Origin: Fragilaria radians
Lineage: Eukaryota; Bacillariophyta; Fragilariophyceae; Fragilariales; Fragilariaceae
Reading direction: 5' to 3'
Length of the DNA stretch: 50,282 nt
Assembly: GCA_900642245.1 (NCBI GenBank)
Contig: CAAAJI010000369.1
Span: 1-50,282, forward strand
The notes under the pieces were generated by a model. It did no database searches and had not been told where the DNA came from. It worked only from the letters and a program-made list of their open reading frames with translations. The translations under genes were made by a program, and so were the position numbers. This document shows, piece by piece, positions 11,142-22,358 of this stretch; the first letter of the stretch is position 1, and every line of letters begins with the position of its first letter.

Positions 11142-12131
11142 GGAAGTCATTTCTAATTTCAGCAGTGCTATGGTCCTTGAGTGACAGTGCAGAGATTACT
11201 AAAAACACTAGCTTGTAGCTTACCATTAACATATGCTAGCCAAATCGACTCTCTAATTTGTTGAAGAAGTTGCGTGACTTTAAAAATCAAGAAATCGATT
11301 TCATCTGCGAAAAGATGATGTTGGGTTCTTATGATTTTAGAAAGGAGTAAAATGTGGATAAACATTGCGACCTTATTTGGTACGTCGAGAAAACTTCAAA
11401 GAATATTTTGAAGGGACATGCGATCTGGGATTATTTAAGCACTCTTCAAATGAATTGGAATACGTATATTGGGTTTCCTGTCAAAGCAAGATGATTACCA
11501 CTATCTCTTTGAAGGCAATAATAAATTACTAACACATGCGGATTGCCTTTTTTTCAAACCATAATAATACAGCTTTAGTCATCATAACCTTTAACACGAG
11601 ATTCATTACGATATAGCACATTAAGAGCTATATAGTGTCTCTACACTGCTGGAACAAAAGAATTGTTGAAGTCAAAGGACGTTACAGGGAAAAAATAAAG
11701 TGAAGCTTCCTGCTCAAGTTCGGCAATATACTGTTAAGCGTCAATCATAGAATGCATATATACAATTGGAAATGTCAGGATAGAATTCAGCGGAGCATAT
11801 AGTTATACGATTAGGAACCGCTCAAAAGGCTTAACTAGAAGTGCATTTTGGGCAGAGCGACCGAAATAAAACTGAGAGAATATGGCCATATTTAAACACA
11901 CGATTGTTATGACAATAGTGCACCTCAGAATGATACGATGACACAATAAATGAAATTTTAGAGAGAAAAGGAATTGGTTGGTATATAAATACTGAACTCA
12001 TCGTAAGATAATAACGATTATATCGATTCAGAATCTCAAAATACCTAGGAAGTGCAACGAACCAAAGATTTGGGAGCAGTTCCAAGAATAACGTTCCTAA
12101 GGTGTTCCCAGGTGATGACATTGTGTGTCGT
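11142..12131 (+). other. Intergenic between coiled-coil gene and tRNA
   Basis: No supported gene. A 114-codon minus-strand frame at 11831-12175 runs through the tRNA and is not credible as a protein. Confidence 0.6.
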
Positions 12132-12212
12132 CGGGTGAGACAGGATTCGAACCTGCGAGGCGGTAGCCATTGCATTTCAAGTGCAACCCGTTAACCACTC
12201 CGGCACTCACCC
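12132..12212 (-). tRNA. tRNA-Ser (anticodon UGA)
   Basis: On the minus strand the 81-nt sequence folds as a class II tRNA. The acceptor stem pairs GGGTGAG with CTCACCC and is followed by G as discriminator, as usual for Ser. The anticodon arm is TTGCA-CTTGAAA-TGCAA, with anticodon TGA. A long variable arm (GGC-TACC-GCC) is present, and the T arm is CAGG-TTCGAAT-CCTG. The long variable arm plus TGA identifies serine, reading UCA codons. There is no intron and no encoded CCA, as expected for a nuclear gene. Confidence 0.95.
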
Positions 12213-13968
12213 GTTCTGTATTCTTGCTCAATAAATAATGTTTTCAAATAGAGAAAAAGATTGGATGATGTTGTTAAAAATGAAGATGACTAATTGTTGT
12301 GTTCATCAAGTTTATGATTTTCGGCTCAAATCACCTCAGAATACTTTCCAATTATTCCATTTGTTGAAGGATTATGACTTTAACAAAGGTTGAGCTTAAT
12401 GCTACAATGTTGGCAGGTTTCAAACAAGAGTGCTTTGATTTTTTTCTTCTGTAGTCAAACCCTGTGAATTGGGTTCATGCAGGACGTGAAAGCCATTATG
12501 CCTAACTAAAGTGGAGGGTACATTAAGGGAGAATGTACAATTACTTCCAAATTGATGGAACTACTTGGCATATTCTACATCGTTTGCAGTGATTTTCAAC
12601 GTGTTATCACAACTATGACTAGCTGAACGATCGCCTCATGCTCGTTACTGTTTTATTTATGCCAAAACGGGTAACTTCTCAAGAAAACAAATATATTTTG
12701 TTATTTCGGACACTTAACGTGATACGTACTATATTTTTAGTTAAGCGTCTACATGTGAAGCTATCCTTCACGATTTTCTGATGTTAAGTTTCTCTCTCTG
12801 ATTAGTGCGATAAGGCTGGATACATGGAAGATAAAGGTCTTTGACCTTCTTATTGAAAGTTTTACTCCAAACAAAGTGTGAGTGATTGACTGTTTGATGC
12901 CATTCTCTTCATTAGAACTTTACTAGAAAATTATATTACCAAAGGTGTTGCCATTTGAAATTTAGGTATTCTTTTTGAAGTAGATGTCACCCCGTAAGTC
13001 TGTCTAAATAGCTGCATCCGTCTATAAAGCTAAAAAGTCATTTTGGAACAATATTGAATATCCGAGGAGGATTTTCAAGAATGCTTGACTGAGACATACC
13101 TTCTATAGTAAGAATAACAAAGATAATTCTTACTTTAGAATAGTATGAGGAATCCGTTTTTTACGTAATGAGATGAATTTGTGTACAGGTATTGGAGAAA
13201 AGCCTTGCTTCTGCCTCAAGTAAAGAAAGAGAATGGGGATGAATATTTACTCACTCATATATTGTTAAACTGGTAGACAGTCAGATTAAACTGTCTAATG
13301 GAGATTGAAAGTAAAAAAATATGTGTTATTATGAAAATTATGAAAATCTACTCTTGCTTTTCTGATCATACAAGAGTGGAGCCTTGACTGACAAATAGGA
13401 TGAATAATTGTATCCAGATTATTCTAGTCAGTCAAAAAATCTTTTGACTTATTTCATGTATAATGAAATACTTAAATCATGTTACACTTCATGAAACACA
13501 TGCGATTTATTATCACCAAAATTTTACAGATCTTTGATTAGTATAATCTGAAGTTTGTAAACAAAAAACAACATCCATTGTTACCTTCTTCATCATCTAT
13601 ATTTGCATGCACTAGCAACAATGGGCATCTTGGAATGTTAGTACAAAATAACATCTTCTTGAATTATTATTTTTCTAGTTTCATTTGCTGGGAACGCCTT
13701 ATCTTCTAGTATTCTGAATTTAGAAGATTTTCCCCCAAGATTGTACTTAATGGCTGTGGAATATGTATTTTATCCTTGAAGCAGAGAAGGTCAAAGCCTT
13801 CCATATTTTGTAGGGAGTAGTGCGGCTTATCTGCTGCCTCCTCTTTTTTTAGGGGTTAGGGGTTACAGCCCCCAATTCTAATTCTGAAGGTCAGTGTGAA
13901 GATAAAAAGGTTTGTTAAAATCGGGGTAAGCTAGAAAAACTTCTGAGCCTATAAACTAGTTGGCATTT
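12213..13968 (+). other. Intergenic, no gene seen
   Basis: AT-rich with many stops in all frames. It probably belongs to the transposon-rich block that follows, but no recognisable element protein was found. A short TTAGGGG-TTAGGGG stretch lies at 13849-13865. Confidence 0.55.
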
Positions 13969-13969
13969 T

Positions 13970-14520
13970 CAAAGGCTATTTGGCATTAGCTCAGTTAAGA
14001 GAGCTAATAAGTTGCTTTTATGGAACCAAATGTCTCTGTAATTATTGACACTGCCATTGAATTGGCAAAGTTCCTTCCTAGCGGTAGGTGGTTTATCATT
14101 AAATATAGAATCCATTTTTTGAGTACTGGTTGCATCCCGGGGCAAGTAATCCAATATCCTTACTACTCAATTTCATCTGTGAATAATTTAGATTTCTCAG
14201 CATTCATCATTCCTGCTACAGAGAGTCTGGCCAGAACCATTTCCAACTAATTAAATGATCCTTAAAGTCTTTATTGCTCAGGATCAATAAGTCATCTAGG
14301 TAAGTCCTGATATATTCCAATGTTTGCATAAATTCACACATAACTTGTTGAAATACATCACGCACAATTTAATTCCCATTGGGAGACGTTTATACTAGTA
14401 TTTTTCCCCAAGGAAAAAGAATAGTGCATATCTTTTGGGCTGTGTGGTTTAATTTAATATGATAATATCCCATGTTTAGATCAAGAGCAGTTGCATATGT
14501 GAAACCTTCCATTGATTTAA
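13970..14520 (-). mobile_element. Ty3/gypsy reverse transcriptase relic
   Basis: Read right to left on the minus strand, broken frames give the ordered gypsy RT motifs. GFTYATALDLNMGYYHIKL lies at about 14450-14510, PWGK then LPMGIK-like at about 14360-14420, and YLDDLLI at about 14283-14305. NAEKSKLFTDEIE follows, then KPPTARKELCQFNGSVNNYR near 14020-14100. The last motif is the RT-to-RNase H linker (usually PKTRKQLRSFLGLVNYYR-like). Several stops and frameshifts interrupt it, so the copy is dead. No LTRs were located. Confidence 0.8.
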
Positions 14521-14842
14521 TCATGTCTCGATGACTCTATCCGCAAATCTGGATCATGTTTGGTGTGTTGAAACTTAATTGTGGTAGCAACTGTGATAGA
14601 TGTTAATGAAACCCTGCACCTGATGTCTTTAGTCCATACAATGGCTTGTTTATGATCAAATGTTTCCCACATAGACTTGCACCAAACTTGGATCACCAGT
14701 TACATAGACTTTTCTTCGGTCTTTCCATAGAAGGTTTATCCAATATCACATGTACAGCATGAACCTCCATAAAATTCTCCTAAGAAAAATCCTAATCTTA
14801 GTGTATATAAACAACCCTTGAGTAAATGACTGTCCAGTTACC

Positions 14843-15000
14843 ACCTGTTTGATAATCTGTAAGTTGCTTAAGTTCTGAATTAATTTCATCTTGCCAAAGA
14901 CTATTTCCATTCGTCTTATCTAGTTCAATGGCATTCTTGATTCTTTTTGTGACTTGCTTTCCAAACTTGTATCCAATACTCGAGGGCTTGTTGAAACCTT
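14843..15000 (-). mobile_element. Fragment resembling the start of a copia RT
   Basis: The minus strand reads IGYKFGKQVTKRIKNA, then IELDKTNGNSLWQDEINSEL, then KQLTDYQTG. This resembles the segment that opens copia-type RT domains (VP.NV.HALELD..NGN.LW..AI..EM). It lies upstream of the gypsy RT on the same strand, with about 320 bp of unreadable sequence between. Either two different elements have been juxtaposed or nested, or one of my family calls is wrong. The copia call is the less secure. Confidence 0.45.
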
Positions 15001-15120
15001 TTGCATCCTTTTATTTCCTATCGTTAGGATGATGGAAAGTCTCAAAGGTTAGCCACTTGAATCCTACAAACTTTTGGATGAGGTACCTCATCTGAAGTTA
15101 ATTTACGCGATCAATTTTTT

Positions 15121-15790
15121 CAGCCAAAAGTATTGACAGAAGAATTTACCGAAATCAATGGAAGAGCAGATGGATGACAACGTGGTTGCAATTTGTGGTG
15201 GAGCTCCTTCTAAATGGGGAGAAGACGCATTGGAGCAATCAAAACTTTTATGTATTTCATGAACGGCAAGGTAACCGAGAAGCTCTAGTAGATGACAATG
15301 GCGTTGTCCTCAGCAATAAGAAACGAATTTTAAAGAGCCTTCACCTATCTGAAAATTGGTCACTTTTTCTTAATGGAAATAGAATTCATATTCCTTCAGT
15401 GTTGGGTAGCAAGTTCTTCAAATTATGCTCTAATGAATGTCACAAAAGAATAAACTTTGACTGACCGTTTGACTAATAGAGTGCTGTTTTCTATCAGACG
15501 GAAACTAAACTTTTTTTATGAACGGCCGATAGCATTGTCAAAAGAATTTTTCGTTTGTCACATTTGCTGTTTGCGGTGGAACTCATTGCGAATGGTAAGA
15601 ATTTGGAGACGGGGTGGAGCAATGAAAACCCATCGAAATCGTGAACAACAAGGGGAACAAGAGGCCATGGTAGATGATAATGGTGTCGTATTACCAAACT
15701 TCTCTGTGAGGAAAGGATTGTGCAGAGCCCTTGCCTAACTGAAATGTGGTCATCTCGTTAAGGAAATAAAAGAAATATATCAAGCGGCAG
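15121..15790 (+). repeat. Degenerate tandem duplication, unit about 400 bp
   Basis: Two blocks share a series of similar segments in the same order. AGTATTGACAGAAGAATTT near 15129 matches AGCATTGTCAAAAGAATTT near 15531. TGGAGCAAT..AAAA, then GTAGATGACAATGGCGTTGTC near 15285, match GTAGATGATAATGGTGTCGTA near 15670. A TGGTCA...AAGGAAAT-like end follows in both. Both copies translate to an (E)A(L/M)VDDNGVVL core. Substitutions and indels are many, so the duplication is old. The parent sequence is unknown; it lies among transposon relics. Confidence 0.55.
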
Positions 15791-16099
15791 ATAAACGCTA
15801 CATCAGCTTTGTTGAAGAATAATCTTGATTGTCAATTGAAAATGTATTTATTTTGTCACTTTTATTGCTTTCATGGACTTGGATAAATTACCTTCACGAC
15901 TAATCATCACTGCAGATAGTTTTCAACAAAGTGATATGCCACATAGTTGTTGACGTGGAAACTTAGAATGGCTGTAGCCAGAAATTATTTTTGTTGTTGT
16001 GCCAGGAAACAGGCAGAAAGAGCAGTGAATGTCAGCTTGATATATAAAGCAGGTATATCAGTCATATCTGCAATTACTCACTGGATCCCCAGAATCGTG
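15791..16099 (+). other. Unannotated stretch left of the assembly gap
   Basis: No supported coding sequence. The frames that cross the gap are artefacts of the run of N. Confidence 0.6.
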
Positions 16100-16720
16100 N
16101 NNNNNNNNNNNNNNNNNNNNNNNNNNNNNNNNNNNNNNNNNNNNNNNNNNNNNNNNNNNNNNNNNNNNNNNNNNNNNNNNNNNNNNNNNNNNNNNNNNNN
16201 NNNNNNNNNNNNNNNNNNNNNNNNNNNNNNNNNNNNNNNNNNNNNNNNNNNNNNNNNNNNNNNNNNNNNNNNNNNNNNNNNNNNNNNNNNNNNNNNNNNN
16301 NNNNNNNNNNNNNNNNNNNNNNNNNNNNNNNNNNNNNNNNNNNNNNNNNNNNNNNNNNNNNNNNNNNNNNNNNNNNNNNNNNNNNNNNNNNNNNNNNNNN
16401 NNNNNNNNNNNNNNNNNNNNNNNNNNNNNNNNNNNNNNNNNNNNNNNNNNNNNNNNNNNNNNNNNNNNNNNNNNNNNNNNNNNNNNNNNNNNNNNNNNNN
16501 NNNNNNNNNNNNNNNNNNNNNNNNNNNNNNNNNNNNNNNNNNNNNNNNNNNNNNNNNNNNNNNNNNNNNNNNNNNNNNNNNNNNNNNNNNNNNNNNNNNN
16601 NNNNNNNNNNNNNNNNNNNNNNNNNNNNNNNNNNNNNNNNNNNNNNNNNNNNNNNNNNNNNNNNNNNNNNNNNNNNNNNNNNNNNNNNNNNNNNNNNNNN
16701 NNNNNNNNNNNNNNNNNNNN
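16100..16720. other. Assembly gap (621 N)
   Basis: Run of N from 16100 to 16720. It sits inside the repeat-rich block, as expected where assemblers fail. Gap length may be an estimate. Confidence 1.
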
Positions 16721-16730
16721 TTTTTGCACC

Positions 16731-17600
16731 TTGAAAATTCATTCGTAAATGCGCATATCCACCTGGGATAGAGCATCGTGTTTTTAACATTCCATTGGCT
16801 CTTCCGATAGGTTCGATTTGTGTAACAAGTTCTTTCCAGAATGATCTCTTGAAATGAAGAAAAGTGATGCTTTCATTGGGATGGATGATCTGAAACACAG
16901 AAAAAGGCTAAACTGTAGTCCAATGCCTTTTTATTTATCTTCTACAGTGATCTCAGTTGGGGCTACAAATTGTGTGTGTTGCTTAACTGGCCTTTTCTTC
17001 TCTGTAGCTACATGTTTTCTTCTGATTATTTCTAAATCTGGAATCTTACCATGTGCACAGACAAAGCACCAAGATCTTCTCAGAGTATAGGGCATAATGT
17101 ACATTGCACCTAAAAGATATCTGCAATTTATGGAGTGAACGTTTGTAAGATTTACTTTTTCAATCCCTTTGGCTTCTTTATCAGTAATGCCTTTGTGCTC
17201 TCTAGTGAGAATTGTCCATGAATAACACATACTTTCCTGAAGGAACAGGATAACTTTGTTTGATATGCCTTTGCGGAATCCAAAGTGCCATTGGTGAGGT
17301 TTTTTGCACAATATCATAATTTTCCAAAGTGTTGTTGAATGGTGTTCTCATCTCTCGATGTACTTGACATAGTACCTCTGCTCCAGATTCATCAGCATTA
17401 TTACCCGCTTGGCTATCAACTATACTGGATAGGTATGTATTTGTTGATCCCACAACAACATATTTGTCAGCCTTACTAGGAAGATATGAACGGGCCATGA
17501 TTCTAGCTTTTGTCCTCACACTAGCATCCTGCAATGCCCCTCTGCTTTATAATCTTTTGTCATTGCTCTAGTTGTTTCTGATAATGCCACAAAGGATCTG
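16731..17600 (-). pseudogene. Decayed unrecognised coding stretch, perhaps element-derived
   Basis: The minus strand holds several protein-like frames that follow one another with shifts. The first is 17534-17202 (KARIMARSYLPSKADKYVVV, then VHREMRTPFNNTLENYDIVQ). The second is 17218-16931 (KVNLTNVHSINCRYLLGAMY, then CFVCAHGKIPDLEIIRRK). A third piece runs from about 16898 to the gap (VTQIEPIGRANGMLKTRCSI). The pieces are clearly not random in composition, yet no single frame covers them. I do not recognise the family. The left end is lost in the gap, and nearby gypsy and copia relics make a transposon origin plausible. Confidence 0.45.
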
Positions 17601-18007
17601 TTGATGCTTCTCTGTATGAATAGAAAGAGGTGTGACACAGCACAGAAAGATTCAAGCAAATTGATTAAATAATCATCTATTGACGTTGGTCATCATGAAC
17701 TCCAAATATATCTGTTCTCAAGTAGTTGCTGACGTCCATGTCCTTCTTCAATTAAACAACGAATTAGTTTAAATGAGCAAAAATAAAAAATAAATTATTT
17801 ACACTTTGATCTACTTGGCTACCTAATGATTGTGCTTACATCATGACTGGTCGATCCCTATTCTTAACATTTAACATGACGCGTACAATCAACAATAACA
17901 ATACTTACCCCCAGAACACTATTTGGAAACAAAATTTCCATCCGATAAATGATCTTGGAATGCTGTATTGAAAGTTGTTTTCAGGTGCTTCAAATACATT
18001 AATAAAG
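17601..18007 (+). other. Upstream region of the 18008 gene
   Basis: Mostly AT-rich non-coding sequence. The left part may still belong to the decayed minus-strand stretch. A TTTTCAG at 17978-17984 just before the gene could be a splice acceptor for a 5' exon. Confidence 0.45.
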
Positions 18008-19099
18008 ATGGAAAATAACGATTTGAGTACTAAAATATCATTACGAGACACATCAAGTGACATGAACTACATCGTCAATGGAAATAAGAGACTACGTCGT
18101 AATCGTCCAACATCCACCAATACTCTCGACTCTTCGACGGAGGCGATGAAACTGTGTAGCTGTGAGCAATTTTTATCCGTCCCATTGACACTTGTATTTC
18201 GCTATAATAAAACACAAAGTATGCCGCTTCTAACAAGAGTAGAAGCTGATCTTTTACTACAAATTGGTTCTCTGGCGCGTGAGTTAGACGTCTTGTTGGG
18301 CATGTGCCGGGATGTTTGGGGTTGGTCAGTGTCGCGAAGGGAGATATTATCCTTCTGTTCATCGACTCTCACCTACCGGTCACTGGTACCACTAATCTCC
18401 CTAGGATCAATTTCTGAGGAGTCAAAATTCGAAGAAGATGACTGTCGACGAACTAGAACTGATCAGGATATCCTATCATATGTGGAGGTTGAATGGCAAC
18501 GTGTAATTTCAGATTTGCTGCAATGTACATCTTCTCTTCAGCAGTGTTCGGAACACAATTGGACGTGGAGCGACTCTCTGCTGGATGCAGTTTCAAATCA
18601 AAGCAATCACGGCAATGAGGATAATAGAAACAAACCAAATATTTCAAGCTCAGCAAAGGCTTTGGCACACGAAAAACAACTCTTATCGGAGGTAGAGGAA
18701 GAATTGATTCGTCGAATTCAGCATATAGCTGTTAATGGTGAAGAGTGGACTACTTACAAAGCAGAATCAAAGCCATCTATCCATGATCTTTGCTTTTCCA
18801 CTTTTTGTTTACGAATGTTTGACATGTCCAATGAAATCATTGACGACGACGCAACTGCCACATCGGCAGATCTGTCACCAACAACAATGGATCGTAACAA
18901 TGGATATGAAATGACTAAAGATGACTCATGTTCAAGGTTGACAAAGGAAGCCATTGAAGCCGAAAGTGTGACTGATACAATTGAAGAAAGTGCCAACGAA
19001 GAAACAGCGGAAGTATTTCCCGATAGTATGGCAAATACCCAAAATGCGATAGCAGCTCTGAGGAATATGAATTCGAAGCGAAGTTGGAATGATGTGTAG
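18008..19099 (+). CDS. Unrecognised protein, 363 aa
   Basis: I start at the first ATG (18008); the open frame extends 11 codons upstream only through a TTG, unless a 5' exon joins at the TTTTCAG ending at 17984. Residues about 1-50 are Asn/Ser/Thr-rich. The middle has a hydrophobic, probably helical core (VPLTLVFRYNK, LTRVEADLLLQIGSLARELD, VLLGMCRDVWGWSVSRREI). The C-terminal third is acidic and low complexity. There is no signal peptide, transmembrane segment or catalytic motif. The gene converges with EIPR1 on the opposite strand, 348 bp apart. The natural composition and length suggest a real gene; its function is unknown. Confidence 0.7.
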   Translation: MENNDLSTKISLRDTSSDMNYIVNGNKRLRRNRPTSTNTLDSSTEAMKLCSCEQFLSVPLTLVFRYNKTQSMPLLTRVEADLLLQIGSLARELDVLLGMCRDVWGWSVSRREILSFCSSTLTYRSLVPLISLGSISEESKFEEDDCRRTRTDQDILSYVEVEWQRVISDLLQCTSSLQQCSEHNWTWSDSLLDAVSNQSNHGNEDNRNKPNISSSAKALAHEKQLLSEVEEELIRRIQHIAVNGEEWTTYKAESKPSIHDLCFSTFCLRMFDMSNEIIDDDATATSADLSPTTMDRNNGYEMTKDDSCSRLTKEAIEAESVTDTIEESANEETAEVFPDSMANTQNAIAALRNMNSKRSWNDV

Positions 19100-19446
19100 G
19101 AAATGTATTCTCAGTGAGATGTTTTTGTCGTGTATCTTTGTTCCTTCAATGGAATGGAATAAATAAAGGATGGGAATTTCAATCATTTTCCACCCATTTG
19201 GTACAATGGTATATTGTCTGTGACATGAAAAATAAAGTCTCGGTGGTTATCAATGTATTTGTCACTGTCTTAAATGTTTAGAACGATAGAAAAAGAATAC
19301 TAGATGAATTTCAACTTAATTTTGTTTTGGAATCATCTCATAAGAGCTGAAACCTTATCTGATTTATAGTCAAAAGTAATTGGAGGATTAACAATCGATT
19401 TCATGATTCGATAATCGATGTTAGAGTATCCCCCATGTCAAATGCA

Positions 19447-20634
19447 TTAAAGTAAAATCTTATACTTTTCCTTACTAGGAACATGATGTAGCACAACTTT
19501 TCCATCGTAGGCGGCTGTCGCGTAAATCCATGCATCGGCAGCTCCCCATGACATTCCATAAACAGAATCACCATGTTCAAATCTTGAAATCCGAACATCC
19601 GATGCTGATGTTTCGGATGACGAGTCGTTGTTGCTGTTTTGGTTGTTGTTGTTTCCCAATGCCAAAAGGGGAGCACTCGAAATGGAACTCACTCTCCATA
19701 AATTCACTACACCATCTGTACCTGTACTAACGACAAGTTGATCATGAGATGGGTTGTATTGGACACGCCAAGCGTAATGCGAATGTCCACCTCGAGCAGT
19801 AAGTGTTGGACGTTTCGTGTTCCTTAGATCCCAAAATTTAAGTAAACCATCCTGTCCTGCTGTGACGATAGTATTCGGCTTGTTGGGATTGAAATCAAGA
19901 GATGTCACGCCATACCGATGAGCCAAGAAGGAGGAGCCACATGTTCCAGTGGAATCGCTTGTATCCGTCCGCCAGTCAAGTATATGTATACTCTTCCCAG
20001 CGGTGGCAGCGATACAAGCGACGTTATGAGGATCCCATGCCATTTGCGGAGGCAAAGTTTGCGATGAATCACGAATATTTTCGGATCTCACTGATTGAAC
20101 CGTTTCTATATCCCACATTGTGACATGTCCCTGTCGGTCCATTGTCATCACGTCGCCAGATTCATGAACTCCATCGTGCTCATCCCAGGCTAAGGATTTG
20201 TCCCTCCATGAAATATCTACGATATGAGAGTCAGGATCATGAGGTAGCGTAGTGACTAATTCAAGAGAATATGACTCTGCTTCAGCGTTTCCTCCACCAT
20301 CAGGACTATAGTCCAAGTCGTCTGATTTTTCCATGACTGCGTCTGGAACTCTCCAAAGATTGACAGTTGGATTCTCTTCCGCTGCTGAGAGCAATAAGCA
20401 TTTATCTGTTGGACTGGTACATAATACTCCGACCGGACCACTAGGATGATCCAGCTTGGCGTCAATTCCCAATTCATTCAACTCGGCATGAAAACGTAAA
20501 ACCGTAAGTTCGTTAGCATCGTGAAGGGATGAAGCTCCCACTAAAAAACGAGATTCCAATTTGTCTCCATGGACGGCCTCTAAACATTTCACAGGACCAT
20601 CAACAATCAATTCGGCATATTGATTAGAAAACAT
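19447..20634 (-). CDS. EIPR1: WD40 protein EIPR1/TSSC1 (EARP/GARP-interacting)
   Basis: 395 residues from ATG at 20634; six more in-frame codons upstream begin with TTG only, and a short 5' exon cannot be excluded. The protein is a beta-propeller of WD repeats (VTSLDFNPNKPNTIVTAGQD, GLLKFWDLRN, DGVVNLWRVSS). The features that mark the EIPR1 family are RFLVGASSL near the N-terminus, HSHYAWRVQYNPSHDQLVVS in the last third, and an ending SWGAADAWIYATAAYDGKVV then KYKILL. In animals this protein binds the EARP and GARP tethering complexes and serves endosome-to-Golgi recycling and dense-core vesicle formation. A Ser/Asn-rich insert after LLALGNNNN is lineage-specific. Confidence 0.88.
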   Translation of the reverse strand: MFSNQYAELIVDGPVKCLEAVHGDKLESRFLVGASSLHDANELTVLRFHAELNELGIDAKLDHPSGPVGVLCTSPTDKCLLLSAAEENPTVNLWRVPDAVMEKSDDLDYSPDGGGNAEAESYSLELVTTLPHDPDSHIVDISWRDKSLAWDEHDGVHESGDVMTMDRQGHVTMWDIETVQSVRSENIRDSSQTLPPQMAWDPHNVACIAATAGKSIHILDWRTDTSDSTGTCGSSFLAHRYGVTSLDFNPNKPNTIVTAGQDGLLKFWDLRNTKRPTLTARGGHSHYAWRVQYNPSHDQLVVSTGTDGVVNLWRVSSISSAPLLALGNNNNQNSNNDSSSETSASDVRISRFEHGDSVYGMSWGAADAWIYATAAYDGKVVLHHVPSKEKYKILL

Positions 20635-22358
20635 TGACGCAAGGGACGGCAACTTTTTCTTGTTGATTTCTGTCGTGGAGTGTTAGAGCATTGTTTTAAT
20701 TTCTACAGTAGTAAACATGATAGTACAAAATTGGGAACTGTATGTCCAAAATAATTGTGATTGCGTACCAGTACCAAAAAAGCCTATAGGCAGTGGTAAG
20801 TAAATACTATCAGAAGGTAATCACAGCCTATTCTGATGATAATATGGTCATAACTACATGTTCAATCATCGCAACAATTGTATTTTCAAGGCCTTTCACT
20901 CCAAGAAGAAAGACAGAATTATTCATCTAAATTAAGGGCGATGTATGGTGACACAAATTTCAGGTTATGTAGTTATAGCCTTCTTTTTGAAGACATCCAT
21001 GCACTTAACGAGCAATGGAAGGCATAAGAGAGATGGCAAGCACCAAGAAGGTGCAGGTTGAATCTTTCTTCTCTACCAAAGTTAGATAAGTCACTAGTAG
21101 TTTGCTGCCTCCTTTAAGCCCTTTATGTCTAGTCACACGGAGTTGGCAAAAACATCTCATTCCACTATAGAGGTAGTGCTCATCCTCAGTGACAGTCATA
21201 AGCTTAGAACACTGGCAAATACTGATGCCAGCAAAAGCATGAATTGTAATCAGTGGTCATCATTCTACTGAGTAAATTTGACTTATGAAATTCTCACATG
21301 CACGATTCAATATTTAGAAATAGTTTTTTAGCTTTTATATTTATTTGATCATTTTGAATCATGCCAAGCTCAAATGACATGCTACTTGGTCTAGATCTTC
21401 TCAGGAGATATTCCCAAGAAATTCAAGATTGATTCAATCAAAAACATGAATGAAACTATCGCCTGAGATGTAGATACTGTTTCAATGAAAGGCAGAAGTG
21501 GTGAGAAAGTTTACATAAGCAAAGTTTAGAAAGCCTAACAAAAAAGAAAAGAATAGATACGTTTCACATACCTTATTGGGAAAATCCGGTATTCCAAATT
21601 TCTTGTATTGGATCATTCCCTGGTAAAGAGTGTATAAGAATGGAACTATTTGAAGTTAAAAGGAATAATAATTCAGAGAGAGTGAAGATCTCTTGGATCA
21701 ATCCGTTTGATCAGCACTTTGGCTATGGTTGATCTTAAGTGCAAATTACATACCTCATCGAAACTAGGGAGGAATAACGTAGAAAGCTATATTGAACTAA
21801 ATTGGAGCACAATCTCCTTTGTAGGGGTAAATCAATAGAACAAGCATGTGTGGCCAACATGATGATGTACATGTTTCGGATAGATATTCAGCCAAAGACA
21901 ATTGAAATTACCAAATGCTTTCCGAAGTTATCTGTCTCTTGTAGGGGAGTAAGCCAAAACTGGGATCAGATATGGTGGCTTTCAGAAAGACAAGAACGTT
22001 TTGCAGAAAAATTGGAAAAAAAACAGAAATATACTCAAATTCGTGGACTTTCGTCACATGCAAGCGGATGGACGGAGGTTACACAACCTAAAGGCACCAA
22101 ATCCTAAACCCGTCTTTTCAAATGCTGCTCTTGAAGTCTTGGATTATCAAAATTAATAGTCAGGCTTACCCTAAGACTTGGAAATAATAGCTACAACGAT
22201 ATGTTCTTCCAATAAATTGACAATGGCGAGCAATAAAAATGGTGTGACAAGTGGCCAAATTAGGATTATCCTTATCCTGTTTGATATAAAATCTGTGACG
22301 TCTCAACGTAGTAGCACTCCTCCGGTTTGACACAAGACCTTCACCCCCGGTGTGTACA
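20635..22358 (+). other. Intergenic between EIPR1 and NDUFA9
   Basis: Two weak protein-like frames are present and neither is recognised. Minus 21178-21005 (SGMRCFCQLRVTRHKGLKGG, then LVLAISLMPSIAR) may be a transposon scrap. Plus 21862-22107 has an ATG at 21862 and ends in ERFAEKLEKKQKYTQIRGLS then HASGWTEVTQPKGTKS. The second could be a small gene or a lone exon upstream of NDUFA9; evidence is only composition. The rest is AT-rich with no feature. Confidence 0.35.

Noticed and set aside
11831..12175. 114-codon minus-strand frame with an Arg-rich start
   Set aside because: Its first codons are the tRNA-Ser gene itself read as protein; the rest has no coding character.
13849..13865. TTAGGGG-TTAGGGG-TTA, telomere-like
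   Set aside because: Only two units; too short to call an interstitial telomere.
15947..16898. Long frames on both strands near 16.1-16.7 kb
   Set aside because: They are open only because the 621-base run of N has no stops.
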